A DNA stretch of 8,631 nt from UBA6263 sp049305865 (GTDB lineage Bacteria; Patescibacteriota; Gracilibacteria; Absconditabacterales; Absconditicoccaceae): positions 1 through 8,631 of the forward strand of contig JBAQPP010000036.1 in assembly GCA_049305865.1 (NCBI GenBank), in the 5' to 3' direction. The translations under genes were made by a program, and so were the position numbers. The notes under the pieces were generated by a model. The model ran no database searches. It saw only the letters and a list, made by a program, of their open reading frames with translations, and was not told the DNA's origin. Each line of letters starts with the position of its first letter. Within the stretch, counting starts at the first letter, position 1. This document shows positions 1 to 6,917 of the stretch, in pieces.

Positions 1-16
1 GATTAAATCTTTGTTT

Positions 17-44
17 TTGCATTTGTAATCAAAATTGTTATATT
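17..44 (+). promoter_or_regulatory. Candidate promoter of corA
   Basis: TTGCAT (17-22) and TATATT (39-44) are separated by 16 bases, close to the sigma-70 consensus. The same arrangement (TTGCAA, 16 bases, TATAAT) lies before the ftsE-like gene, which supports both. Transcription would start near base 51, giving a leader of about 24 bases without a Shine-Dalgarno sequence. In so AT-rich a genome chance matches are common. Confidence 0.5.
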
Positions 45-74
45 CTCGACAATAGTTTATTTCACCAAACCATA

Positions 75-998
75 ATGGAAAAATTTCTTTCAATTGGAAA
101 TGTTACTCGGGTAAATTTTAGTAATCCATCAGCTAGTGAGATTAAGGAAATAGTGGATACATACGATGTACACGATATTGTAGAGCAAGATATCAAGGAA
201 ACAAATACTCATGATAAAATAGATATTTATGATGAATGTATTTTTCTTGTGCTTCATTTTCCCAAATATGATAAAATCAATAGCAGGTATTTTTCCAATG
301 AATTTAATATAATACTAGGTAAAAATTATATAGTAACAGTTACAAAATATCATACAACTCACATAGACAATATCAGAAAAGAATATGCAGAAGATATAGA
401 TCACAAAGACCCAGATGAAGAATTTAAAATTTCTCCATATTATATTCTATATAAAATTATAGATGTGATGTATGATAAAGTATTGGTTGCATTAAATAGA
501 TTTAATCTTGATTTAAATAATTTAGAAGAATCGATCTTTAATAAAAATATTTTAAACGAAACATTGTTGTCTAAGTTATTGGTCAAGAAGCGCAATATTG
601 TACTATTAAAACACTTAATGTTGCCTCAGGCAGAGATTTTAGAAGAATTACAAAAAGCTACAGAAAAATTTTACGAATGAGATTTGGATGTATATTTTGA
701 GGATCTTATATATAAAACCAATAGAATCACAGCAAGTATAAATATGGCTATGGAGAATACAGAGTCTATATCTACTATTTACAATACATCTGCAAATATC
801 AAAACAAATACAATAGTATCTATACTTACAATACTGACTGTTATAGTGTGACTTATGACTATGATTACATGATTTTATGGTATGAATGTAAAACTTCCTG
901 GACAAGAATTTACCTATACTTCACTTTTGATTATTTGATGAATGGTGCTTATAAGTGCCGTTATGATAATAATTTTTAAAAAGAAAAAATGGATATAA
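75..998 (+). CDS. corA: CorA-family magnesium/divalent cation transporter
   Basis: The gene encodes a 307-aa inner-membrane channel of the CorA family, which works as a pentamer for Mg2+ (sometimes Co2+ or Ni2+) uptake. Residues 1-200 form the acidic, helical cytoplasmic domain typical of the family. A long helix leads into TM1 (about 246-268), which ends in the family signature GFYGMN with GMN at residues 269-271. A short loop follows, then TM2 (about 283-302) and a basic tail KKKKWI. Five of nine glycines are TGA, including the one two residues before the GMN glycine and two in TM2. With the standard code the protein would stop at residue 201, losing both membrane helices and the pore motif. 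The start at 75 gives a full-length family member. No Shine-Dalgarno sequence precedes it. It is followed by its own terminator and looks monocistronic. The ion preference cannot be read from the sequence. Confidence 0.94.
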
Positions 999-1013
999 AT
1001 TTAATTATTCGCC

Positions 1014-1049
1014 AAAATCTGATTTGTTTTTAACTGTCAGATTTTTTTT
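1014..1049 (+). terminator. Rho-independent terminator after corA
   Basis: AAAATCTGA (1014-1022) pairs perfectly with TCAGATTTT (1037-1045) across a 14-base loop, and the T-tract runs to 1049. The hairpin begins 16 bases after the corA stop codon and separates corA from pnp. Confidence 0.8.
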
Positions 1050-1118
1050 ATATTTCTTTTGCAATTTAGACAAAAAAACTTATATTCGCTTTAGGTTCTT
1101 TGTTTGTCTGCTTGAGTA

Positions 1119-1211
1119 TGAGCCGAAGAAACTAAAATTAAAGCGTTACATTGTTTCATTATTACATTGAGACACTGAAACATTATGTTTTTAGTTACTT
1201 CGTTTCGCTCA
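1119..1211. repeat. Long imperfect inverted repeat upstream of pnp, with a nested second stem
   Basis: TGAGC (1119-1123) pairs with GCTCA (1207-1211). CGAAG (1124-1128) pairs with CTTCG (1198-1202), with four extra bases on the right side. After one A-A mismatch, AACTAAAA (1130-1137) pairs with TTTTAGTT (1189-1196). Inside the loop TGTTTCA (1152-1158) pairs with TGAAACA (1176-1182). The structure lies in the 292-base corA-pnp gap, beyond the corA terminator and 79 bases before the pnp start. No open reading frame or tRNA was seen in this gap. It could be a pnp leader structure if transcription starts upstream of it, or a small dispersed intergenic element. Confidence 0.6.
1145..1186 (-). repeat. 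Degenerate 42-bp repeat, copy 1
   Basis: Read on the minus strand this 42-base stretch aligns without gaps to 4881-4922 on the plus strand, matching at about 30 of 42 positions. Both begin ATAATGTTT, share TGT and AATGT in the middle and end in ACAATGTAA. Both are built from AATGT-like steps about 9 bases apart. This copy is the loop of the inverted repeat upstream of pnp. Low complexity makes part of the match uninformative, but the conserved spacing is hard to ignore. Confidence 0.5.
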
Positions 1212-1290
1212 GTGGAGATATTTTCTATCCTGAACCCACAGTTTATTTACAAAACAAAGATCCGGCTTTTTTATCATTTAGCTAAATTTT

Positions 1291-3420
1291 ATGACACAAA
1301 AAAAAGAGTTCGACGTGACTCAGTTATCCTTTGACCGAGAAGGAAAAAAACTTTCTTTTGAAACTTGAAAATTGGCAGTACAAGCTGATAGTTCTATTTC
1401 AATATGTCTACAAGACAATGTATTGCTTTGTTCTACTGTAATGGAAACCAAACCTAGACCAGATTCAGATTTTTTACCTTTGATGCTTGATATCAGAGAA
1501 AGCTTTTCAGCTGCTGGTAGGATATGATGAGCTGCTTATAGAAGAAGAGAATGAAGACCATCAGATCAAGCTATACTTTATGCTAGACTTACAGATAGGG
1601 CACTTAGACCTATGTTTCCAAAATGAATGATCAATGATGTTGTAATTACTATCACACCGTTGGCTATAGATCATACTATGGATTTATGAGTAGCTACTAT
1701 AGTTGGTAGCTCATTGTCTATCATGGCAGCTGGGATTCCATTTGATTGACCGATATGAGCTGCAAAGATCTGATATAAAGATGGACAATTTCTTATCAAT
1801 CCTACAAAGGAAGAACTCAAGACATCTATATTTGATTTATTAGTTGCTTGAAAAAAAGGAACTATCAATATGATAGAATCAGAGGGTTCAGAAATACCAG
1901 AAGATATACTTAGAAAAGCTTTTGAAATCTGACAGGAGCAGATCAACAAATCTTGTGATTTTCAAACTGATTTCCTAAAAAAGTTAACAATCACCACAAA
2001 AGAAATTACTTACAATAAACCATCAGAAGAACTTATGGCTTATATTTCAAATATCCTTACAGCTCCTAAACTTGAAGCTATGACTGGTAATTCAAAAGTT
2101 CCCTTTAATCATCTTTATTCTCAATATGAGAAGGAGGTATTGGAAATCTGTAAAGAGAAAATATCTGATTCAGAACATCCAGATTTTACAGAAAGTAAAA
2201 TAAAAATATGAGTATTTAATACTATAAAATATTTTATTCGTTCTCGTACATTGGAAACATGAAAAAGAATAGATGACAGAAATCAAGTTGATATCAGACC
2301 TTTGTTTTGTGAAGTATGATTGTTACCTAGAGTACATGGTACATGACTTTTCCGAAGATGAGATACACAAGTACTTACAACTGTAACTTTGGGGTCTCCA
2401 TGAGACTTTCTAATATTTGATGATATGGAAAACGATTGAGTAAAACAAAGATATTTCCATCATTATAATTTTCCTCCATTTTCTGTGGGTGAAGCAAAAG
2501 CTATGAGATGAACTGGTCGTAGAGAGATATGACATGGTAGACTAGCAGAAAAAGCTCTTGAAAAAATGATACCAACAAAAGAAGAATTTCCATATATTAT
2601 CAGACTTGTTTCAGAGTGTTTATGATCATGATGATCTACATCTATGGGATCAGTTTGTGGTTCTACGCTATCACTTATGGACGCATGAGTACCTATCAAG
2701 AAGCCAGTTGCTGGTATAGCAATGTGATTGATGACAGATCACGACGATGCATGAAATATCACAAAACATATGGTATTAAATGATTTGATGTGAACTGAAG
2801 ATTTTACATGAGATATGGACTTTAAAGTTGCAGGTACTCGTGATGGTATCACAGCTATCCAACTTGATACAAAATTAAAAGGTATCACTATGGATATCAT
2901 ACAAGAGACTATCACAAGAGCTATTGCATGATACAATGAAATTATGGATTTTATGTTACAAACTATAGACAAGCCTAGAGATCATGTAGCTACATACGCA
3001 CCAAAGATCTTCTCAATCAAAGTCCCTATGGCAAAAGTTAAAGAAGTAATAGGAAAATGATGAGATGTAATCAACAAGATGATAGAAGAATGTGGCGGTA
3101 TCAAGATAGATTTCGAAGAAGATGGAACATGTTATCTTACACATCAAGATCAAGCTATGATAGATAAAGCACTTGGAATGATAAAAGAAATTATAACAGA
3201 TCTAGAGGCTGGTCAAGAATTTGATGCAAAGATTACAAGAGTAGAGGATTACTGATTATTTGTACAATTACCAAAAAATAAAATGTGATTATGTCATATA
3301 TCCAACTTATGACAAAGATACGAAACTCCATTAACAAACTCTTTTAAAATATGACAAATCATTAGAGTAAAGATCAAATGAATCGATCATGATGGTAAAG
3401 TGGCGGTAGTGAAGATATAG
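1291..3420 (+). CDS. pnp: Polyribonucleotide nucleotidyltransferase (PNPase)
   Basis: This 709-aa protein is the phosphorolytic 3'-5' exoribonuclease of bacterial RNA turnover, a cytoplasmic trimer. Two RNase PH-like domains flank a helical linker. The second carries the catalytic site: GSTSM (448-452) in place of the usual GSSSM, then VCGSTLSLMDAGVPIK, and ED/MD aspartates D504 and D510 with the same spacing as E. coli D486 and D492. GLFRRGDTQVL lies in the second core. A KH domain follows with its GxxG loop as GKGG (588-591), then an S1 RNA-binding domain (641-709). About 36 glycines are TGA, more than are GGN, and they include both glycines just before the active-site STS and the KH GG pair. 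The length is normal for the family. The stop is TAG. No Shine-Dalgarno sequence precedes the ATG. A TATCAT box at 1272-1277 may be its -10. Read with the standard code the gene would fragment completely. Confidence 0.98.
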
Positions 3421-3466
3421 TTTAGAATTAATAATGTATTGATTACTCAAATTCTTTGCATGTATT

Positions 3467-3472
3467 TATATT
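3467..3472 (+). promoter_or_regulatory. Possible -10 box of the 86-aa gene
   Basis: TATATT lies 14 bases before the ATG at 3487. No good -35 is found at 16-18 bases: TTGATT (3439-3444) is 22 bases away and TTGCAT (3456-3461) only 5. The 66-base gap after pnp has no convincing terminator, so read-through from pnp is also possible. Confidence 0.3.
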
Positions 3473-3486
3473 CTTATTTGTAAACA

Positions 3487-3747
3487 ATGACAAATCAAAT
3501 TGACTCTTCTAATCTACTTAAAACACCCCAAGATGTGCAATCATTTGCCAATAAACTTACTCAAGAACAGAAAAAAACTCTATTGCAAGAACTACAAAAA
3601 GATACAGAAATAATAGCTGATATGCCAATTTCCGAGGGAACAGAAAAGGTAAATAAAGATTCCTTATTCTATCTTCCCCAATGAGAATTTAGAGTTTGAA
3701 CAAAAGCTATTTTCAATGATCAAGAAGACGATAGTCCATTTAATTAA
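3487..3747 (+). CDS. Small hypothetical protein, 86 aa
   Basis: I do not recognise the family. The product is a soluble, charged 86-residue protein without signal peptide or membrane segment. Residues 14-43 are strongly helical and Gln/Lys/Glu-rich, with coiled-coil-like spacing of leucines (LTQEQKKTLLQELQK). The second half, about 60-86, is likely more extended and ends in an acidic DQEDDSPFN tail. Two of its three glycines are TGA (residues 66 and 71), so a standard-code reading cuts it to 65 residues. The reading frame continues past both TGAs to a TAA that is followed by stem-loops, which supports the longer form. It lies 66 bases after pnp on the same strand and may be co-transcribed with it. 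No function is proposed. Confidence 0.65.
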
Positions 3748-3752
3748 AATAA

Positions 3753-3780
3753 AGATTAATATAAAAAACATCATTAATCT
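3753..3780. repeat. Inverted repeat just after the 86-aa gene
   Basis: AGATTAAT (3753-3760) is perfectly complementary to ATTAATCT (3773-3780) around a 12-base A-rich loop. No T-tract follows, so it is not a terminator alone. It is the first of three stem-loops in about 100 bases. Confidence 0.45.
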
Positions 3781-3798
3781 AAATAGATAAGTAGTGAG

Positions 3799-3823
3799 AG
3801 ACGCATTCAATGCGTCTTTTTTT
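3799..3823 (+). terminator. Rho-independent terminator of the 86-aa gene
   Basis: AGACGCATT and AATGCGTCT (3799-3817) form a near-perfect palindrome with a GC-containing stem of at least seven pairs, followed directly by seven T residues. It is the strongest terminator in the window. Confidence 0.88.
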
Positions 3824-3828
3824 AATGT

Positions 3829-3856
3829 CTGTTGAAGCTATTCAACAACAGTTTTT
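3829..3856 (+). terminator. Second, tandem terminator-like hairpin
   Basis: TGTTGAA (3830-3836) pairs with TTCAACA (3841-3847) around a GCTA loop. Alternatively CTGTTG (3829-3834) pairs with CAACAG (3846-3851), which brings the stem against five T residues (3852-3856). It sits 6 bases after the previous terminator and may act as a backup. Confidence 0.5.
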
Positions 3857-3874
3857 ACCTAACAATACTTGATA

Positions 3875-3904
3875 TTGACATATTTATATTTATATACGTT
3901 ATAT
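3875..3904 (+). promoter_or_regulatory. Candidate promoter of the 116-aa gene
   Basis: A perfect TTGACA -35 (3875-3880) is followed after 18 bases by TTATAT (3899-3904), with an overlapping TATATA one base on. The ATG at 3927 lies 22 bases after the -10. It is the only perfect -35 found in the window, and it follows the tandem terminators, so the gene appears to be its own unit. Confidence 0.55.
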
Positions 3905-3926
3905 AAACAAAAAAATTTAAAACCTC

Positions 3927-4277
3927 ATGAATAAAAAAGAAATTAAGAGGCTTGTCGATCTAATCGCTTATGGATTTAAAAAAATGGAAGAACGGAGCTA
4001 TGCCCATTCACCAATCTACGGATTTATGGCAAGATCACTTGTAACCCCTAAAGGAACCAAGATTACGATAAAGGGTGGCATAAACGTTTCTCGCCAAATA
4101 AAGAATGGTGCTAGATATTTCAGAATCGATTACAATAAAAAGCGACCATTGCTATTGCCAGCAAACACTCCAGATGAAATTCAGTCTGCCATCATTTGGA
4201 TGGAACAGAACAATTGCTTACCAAGAATTGAGTCATTTAAAACGGTAATTATTCCAGTTCAGACTCTCAAAGTTTAA
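3927..4277 (+). CDS. Hypothetical protein, 116 aa, without recoded codons
   Basis: I do not recognise the family. The product is a basic, soluble protein without membrane segment or signal peptide. An amphipathic helix (about 3-22, KKEIKRLVDLIAYGFKKM) is followed by probable beta strands (about 44-71, TKITIKGG through ARYFRIDYN), a helix (about 81-95, PDEIQSAIIWMEQN) and a last strand (SFKTVIIPVQTL). All six glycines are GGA, GGT or GGC and none is TGA, whereas TGA makes up half or more of glycine codons in the other full-length genes. Arginine uses CGG, CGC and CGA besides AGA, also unlike the neighbours, which use mostly AGA. It has its own promoter and terminator. Recent arrival from a standard-code donor would explain this, although six glycines is a small sample. 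Function is unknown. Confidence 0.78.
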   Translation: MNKKEIKRLVDLIAYGFKKMEERSYAHSPIYGFMARSLVTPKGTKITIKGGINVSRQIKNGARYFRIDYNKKRPLLLPANTPDEIQSAIIWMEQNNCLPRIESFKTVIIPVQTLKV

Positions 4278-4299
4278 ATTTATTTCAAAACAACTACAA

Positions 4300-4328
4300 A
4301 GGCCGGATTTCTATCTGGTCTTTTTTTT
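4300..4328 (+). terminator. Rho-independent terminator of the 116-aa gene
   Basis: AGGCCGGAT (4300-4308) pairs with ATCTGGTCT (4313-4321) around a TTCT loop, with two G-U wobbles, followed by T residues to 4328. On the opposite strand the wobbles become A-C mismatches and no T-tract follows, so it should work on the plus strand only. The T-tract overlaps the stop codon of the convergent gene ending at 4327. Confidence 0.8.
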
Positions 4329-4590
4329 AATTTAAGTAAATAGTTCACTTTTCATTATTTAAAGTTTCCAAAACAAATAGTGCCATATCAGCCTGACTTT
4401 GAAAATTATCTATTATAGACTGATTTATATTCACGATTAACATTCTTCTTCTTACATGTATACAGGCTTCTTTTCACTTATCATTTTGAAAATTTTGAAA
4501 AATACCAAAAAAATAATTATCCGGATTGTGTGGATAATCTCACTGTCAATCATGATTGTCAAACAACAAACATCTATGATATTTTTCCAT
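4327..4590 (-). CDS. Small hypothetical protein, 87 aa
   Basis: I do not recognise the family. The frame stays open only with TGA as glycine (residues 15, 17, 39 and 82; glycine 29 is GGT). The N-terminal half is rich in His, Asp, Asn and aromatic residues (DNHDGQGDYPHNPDNYFFG, 11-29). The C-terminal half (50-80) looks helical with an amphipathic pattern (MLIVNINQSIIDNF, then ADMALFVLETL). There are Cys at 7 and 43 and His at 5, 13, 21 and 45, a weak hint of metal binding that fits the neighbour. It starts 9 bases after the stop of the His/Cys-rich gene and is presumably translated from the same mRNA. The ATG follows an A-rich run without Shine-Dalgarno. No membrane segment or signal peptide is seen. 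Confidence 0.6.
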
Positions 4591-4599
4591 TTTTTTTAC

Positions 4600-4878
4600 T
4601 TATTTACAACTACATTCGTGGTCGTCTCATTTATCACTACAGCAGTCATCTCATTTTCATCCGCAACATCATTCATCATCATGGTGGTGATGTCAGTGAT
4701 CATGACCGTTTATATTAGCTTTTTTCATATATTCTAATGAATCAAAAAATCATCATATCATAGCTGATAAAACATGATCATCGCTTATTTCTTGTCATCA
4801 CATTTCTTTGATTTCTCATTTTAATCTTACATATTCATCTCGTACTTCCTTACTCACTTCAATACTGTGTTTAGTCAT
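4600..4878 (-). CDS. Putative metal-binding protein with His/Cys-rich tail and ribbon-helix-helix-like N-terminus
   Basis: The 92-aa product has two parts. Residues 3-52 follow a strand-helix-helix pattern (SIEVSKEVRDEYVRLK, then ISDDHVLSAMIGGFF) resembling ribbon-helix-helix DNA-binding proteins; this is inference from pattern. Residues 59-92 are a dense metal-ligand tail with seven His (59, 61, 63-66, 87), six Cys (71, 72, 79, 80, 89, 91) and ten Asp/Glu, spaced by glycines. Such tails in HypB, SlyD and similar proteins bind Ni2+, Zn2+ or Cu+. Ten of twelve glycines are TGA, so the gene is invisible to a standard-code reading. It lies 74 bases after pheS on the same strand with no terminator between, and a 42-bp repeat ends just before its ATG. 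It could be a metal sensor, a chaperone or a storage protein. The metal is unknown. Confidence 0.8.
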
Positions 4879-4880
4879 AT

Positions 4881-4922
4881 ATAATGTTTAAATGTTAAAA
4901 TGTTTCATTGTTACAATGTAAA
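4881..4922 (+). repeat. Degenerate 42-bp repeat, copy 2
   Basis: This is the second copy of the element at 1145-1186, in the opposite orientation. The outer nine bases on each side agree except for the very last position. The central nine bases (TTCATTGTT) resemble the reverse complement of the matching bases in copy 1 (AATAATGAA), as if the middle were inverted. It fills most of the gap between the pheS stop and the His/Cys-rich gene, ending 2 bases before that gene's start codon, so it may hold its promoter or translation signals. Confidence 0.5.
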
Positions 4923-4952
4923 CTTATTTCTACATTGTTATGCAAATACGTT

Positions 4953-5975
4953 TTACTTAAAACTCTTTGCAAATCTTAGGTCTCAATTTGTGAAATATCT
5001 TATATCCTTGATCCCATATCTCATCGCAGCCAACCTATTTATTCATGGTCCAAAAGCAAACCCACTATATTCTTCAGGATCTACTCCCGCTATTTTCAAT
5101 ACATTAGGATGTACCATACCAGCTCATAGTAGTTCAATCCATTTGGACATAGCTTTTTCCCCTGTTTTCCTATCTACCAATTCATATCTTGCATCTATTT
5201 CAAAACCTGGCTCTACAAAAGGAAAGAATCATGGTCTCATCCTTACTTCTACTTTTCTTTTTAACATTACTGATAAAAATTTTTGGATTACATCCTTGAA
5301 GTTTGCTATACTTACTCACTTATCTATATACATTCATTCAAATTGAAAAAACATAGTATCGTGTGTAGCATCCATTTCATCAAATCTATAGCATCTTCAT
5401 GGTACTATAACTTTTAATGGTAGTCAGTATTTTTTTATCATATAATTTTGTAACGCAGAAGTATGAGTCCTCAGTACTAGATATTCTCAACTTTTATCTT
5501 TTTCATTCAAATATATTGTATCGTGCATCTCTGTCGCAGGATGTGTCAGTGGTATATTTACTGATTCAAAATTTTGGAATTTTGTAGCTACTTCATTTCC
5601 GCTTTCTACTATAAATCCCATTGTTTTAGCTGCTTCTTCAAGATCTCTTCTTACTCTAGTTATAAGATTGAAACTTCATTGTTCGATCTTTTTTCCTTCT
5701 AAAGATATATCTACAATATCTTCACGAAGTTTTGCGTTTATATTATCCATACTCAATAATTGTTCTTTACTTTCATATGCATCTGTCAAAATAGTCTTTG
5801 CATCAGACAATGTTTTACCATATGTTTTTTTTTCTTCTATCGATAGAGTAGTTATTTTTTTAAATTCTTCATTTAACAATCATTTTTTGCCTAGATATTT
5901 ATCAAAAAAAAGTTCCAGATGTATAATATCTTTTACCAAATCTAGTTCCTTTAATATTTTATCAGTTTCCAACAT
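4953..5975 (-). CDS. pheS: Phenylalanine--tRNA ligase alpha subunit
   Basis: The 340-aa product is the catalytic alpha chain of the cytoplasmic alpha2-beta2 PheRS, which charges tRNA-Phe. The N-terminal 90 or so residues form the helical, coiled-coil tRNA-binding arm. The class II core follows: THPATEMHDTIYL from about 144 (motif 1 region), LRTHTSALQ, GRCYRFDEMDATHDTMFFQ from 193 (motif 2), RPGFFPFVEPGFE, LGAGMVHPNVL and GFAFGPGINRLAAMRYGIKD from 305 (motif 3), ending RFAKSFK. All are typical of the family and the length is normal. About 11 of 23 glycines are TGA, including those of GRCYR and the second of GPG. The ATG at 5975 has no Shine-Dalgarno, and a TATATT box lies 13 bases upstream. 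The beta-subunit gene pheT, often adjacent in bacteria, is not here; the next genes on the strand are small unknowns. The gene diverges from the ftsE-like gene. Confidence 0.97.
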
Positions 5976-5988
5976 TGTTTTTATCAAT

Positions 5989-5994
5989 AATATA
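5989..5994 (-). promoter_or_regulatory. Possible -10 box of pheS
   Basis: On the minus strand TATATT lies 13 bases before the pheS ATG, and a second TATATTTT lies just upstream. Transcription from the nearer box would leave a leader of about 6 bases. No clear -35 is seen. The divergent 235-base gap to 6211 holds no T-box, tRNA or other recognisable element besides the two promoters. Confidence 0.35.
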
Positions 5995-6150
5995 AAATAT
6001 AAGCTTGCCTGCCTTATTGCTAGGTCGAACTAATTTAAAGATAATTGTTCTTTTTTCAACGATTTTATTTGATTTTTTGTAATTTTCTACGGTTTTGTAC
6101 CAATTTTTTCATTTTTGTCAATCTTAAGAGCTATATTGAGATAATTTATT

Positions 6151-6178
6151 TTGCAATATCAGTATCCGAGGGTATAAT
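6151..6178 (+). promoter_or_regulatory. Promoter of the ftsE-like gene
   Basis: TTGCAA (6151-6156) and a perfect TATAAT (6173-6178) are 16 bases apart. The predicted transcript would start near 6185, about 26 bases before the ATG. It is the best-matched -10 in the window with a -35 at standard distance. Confidence 0.65.
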
Positions 6179-6210
6179 AAAATAGTCAAATTTATCATTC
6201 TACTTTCATT

Positions 6211-6885
6211 ATGGACAAAAGAGAACATAAGCTTCTTATCGAAGTTAAAGACCTTATTCGATGATACGAGGATTCTCCATATCTTTTATTTGATAAATTT
6301 AATTTTGCTTTATATTCATGAGATTTTACAATTATTATGTGAAAATCTGGCTGTGGAAAATCATCACTTGTAAAGCTTTTGATATGAGAGAAAAGAGCTC
6401 CATCAAGATCTATCTATCATAAGAGAGAAGATCTATCTAGATATTCTGACGAAGAGATCCAATATTTTAGAAGAAAAATATGAATAGTTTTCCAGGATTA
6501 TAAATTGATAAATTCATTGAATGTAAAAGATAATATAACATATCCACTCAGAATTTATAATTTGTGAGATATGGTTATAGAAGATAAGTTCCAAGCAATA
6601 GTAGATGAACTTAAAATTGATTATTTAATAAATCATCCAGTAAAATATTTAAGTTGATGAGAAAAACAAAAAGTATGTTTAGCTAGAGCACTTATACACG
6701 ATCCAGAGTTTATCATAGCGGATGAACCTACATGAAATCTTGATCGAGAACATACTCAACAGATATGAGATATGTTGATAAATGCAAATAGGTTATGAAA
6801 TACAGTTCTACTTATTACTCATGATATCCATTTATTAAATTATATTAAAAGCAAATACCAGGTGAATATTTTTCAGATGTGTTAA
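6211..6885 (+). CDS. ftsE: FtsE-like ABC transporter ATP-binding protein
   Basis: The 224-aa product is a single ABC ATPase domain of the size usual for FtsE, the cytoplasmic partner of the membrane protein FtsX in divisome control. Motifs in order: Walker A GKSGCGKSS (44-52), Q-loop in VFQDYKLI (Q95), where FQD-[FY]-KL is typical of FtsE, signature LSGGEKQKV (148-155), Walker B with FIIADEPTGNLD (D171, E172), and the H-loop LLITHD (H204). Eleven of thirteen glycines are TGA, including the first of Walker A, both of LSGGE and that of PTGN. The ATP site is complete, so it should be active. FtsX does not follow: the next gene encodes a protein without membrane helices. LolD- and MacB-type ATPases share many motifs, so the symbol is a best match rather than certain. 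Stop is TAA. Confidence 0.87.
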
Positions 6886-6899
6886 TATTTTTTTAATCC

Positions 6900-6905
6900 T
6901 ATAAT
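6900..6905 (+). promoter_or_regulatory. Possible -10 box of the 155-aa gene
   Basis: A perfect TATAAT lies 12 bases before the ATG at 6918, in the 32-base gap after the ftsE-like gene. No convincing -35 is present. If used, the transcript would begin within a few bases of the start codon. Confidence 0.3.
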
Positions 6906-6917
6906 TTTGCCATTCAT

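Noticed and set aside
648..905. Minus-strand open frame of 85 codons opposite the 3' half of corA
   Set aside because: It is a shadow of corA, which continues through TGA codons to 998 with its GMN motif on the plus strand.
1671..2972. Several minus-strand frames of 77-92 codons opposite pnp
   Set aside because: PNPase is continuous on the plus strand with all its domains; the opposite frames have no family resemblance.
75..3420. TGA codons as selenocysteine sites or as pseudogene damage
   Set aside because: There are dozens, all in otherwise intact frames and at conserved glycines; selenocysteine is used at one or few sites and decay would also bring TAA, TAG and frameshifts.
4456..4737. 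Plus-strand frames of 93 and 62 codons, one rich in hydrophobic residues
   Set aside because: They lie opposite the two small minus-strand genes. The hydrophobic look comes from reading His/Asp codons of the metal-binding tail in reverse.
4881..4922. AATGT-rich repeat as a CRISPR remnant
   Set aside because: Units are about 9 bases and degenerate, with no uniform spacers and no cas genes nearby.
4900..6033. Plus-strand frames of 148 and 121 codons
   Set aside because: Both lie opposite pheS, which has all class II synthetase motifs.
5976..6210. T-box riboswitch or tRNA upstream of pheS
   Set aside because: No T-box sequence like TGGNACCGCG, antiterminator or tRNA fold was found; the pheS leader appears only a few bases long.
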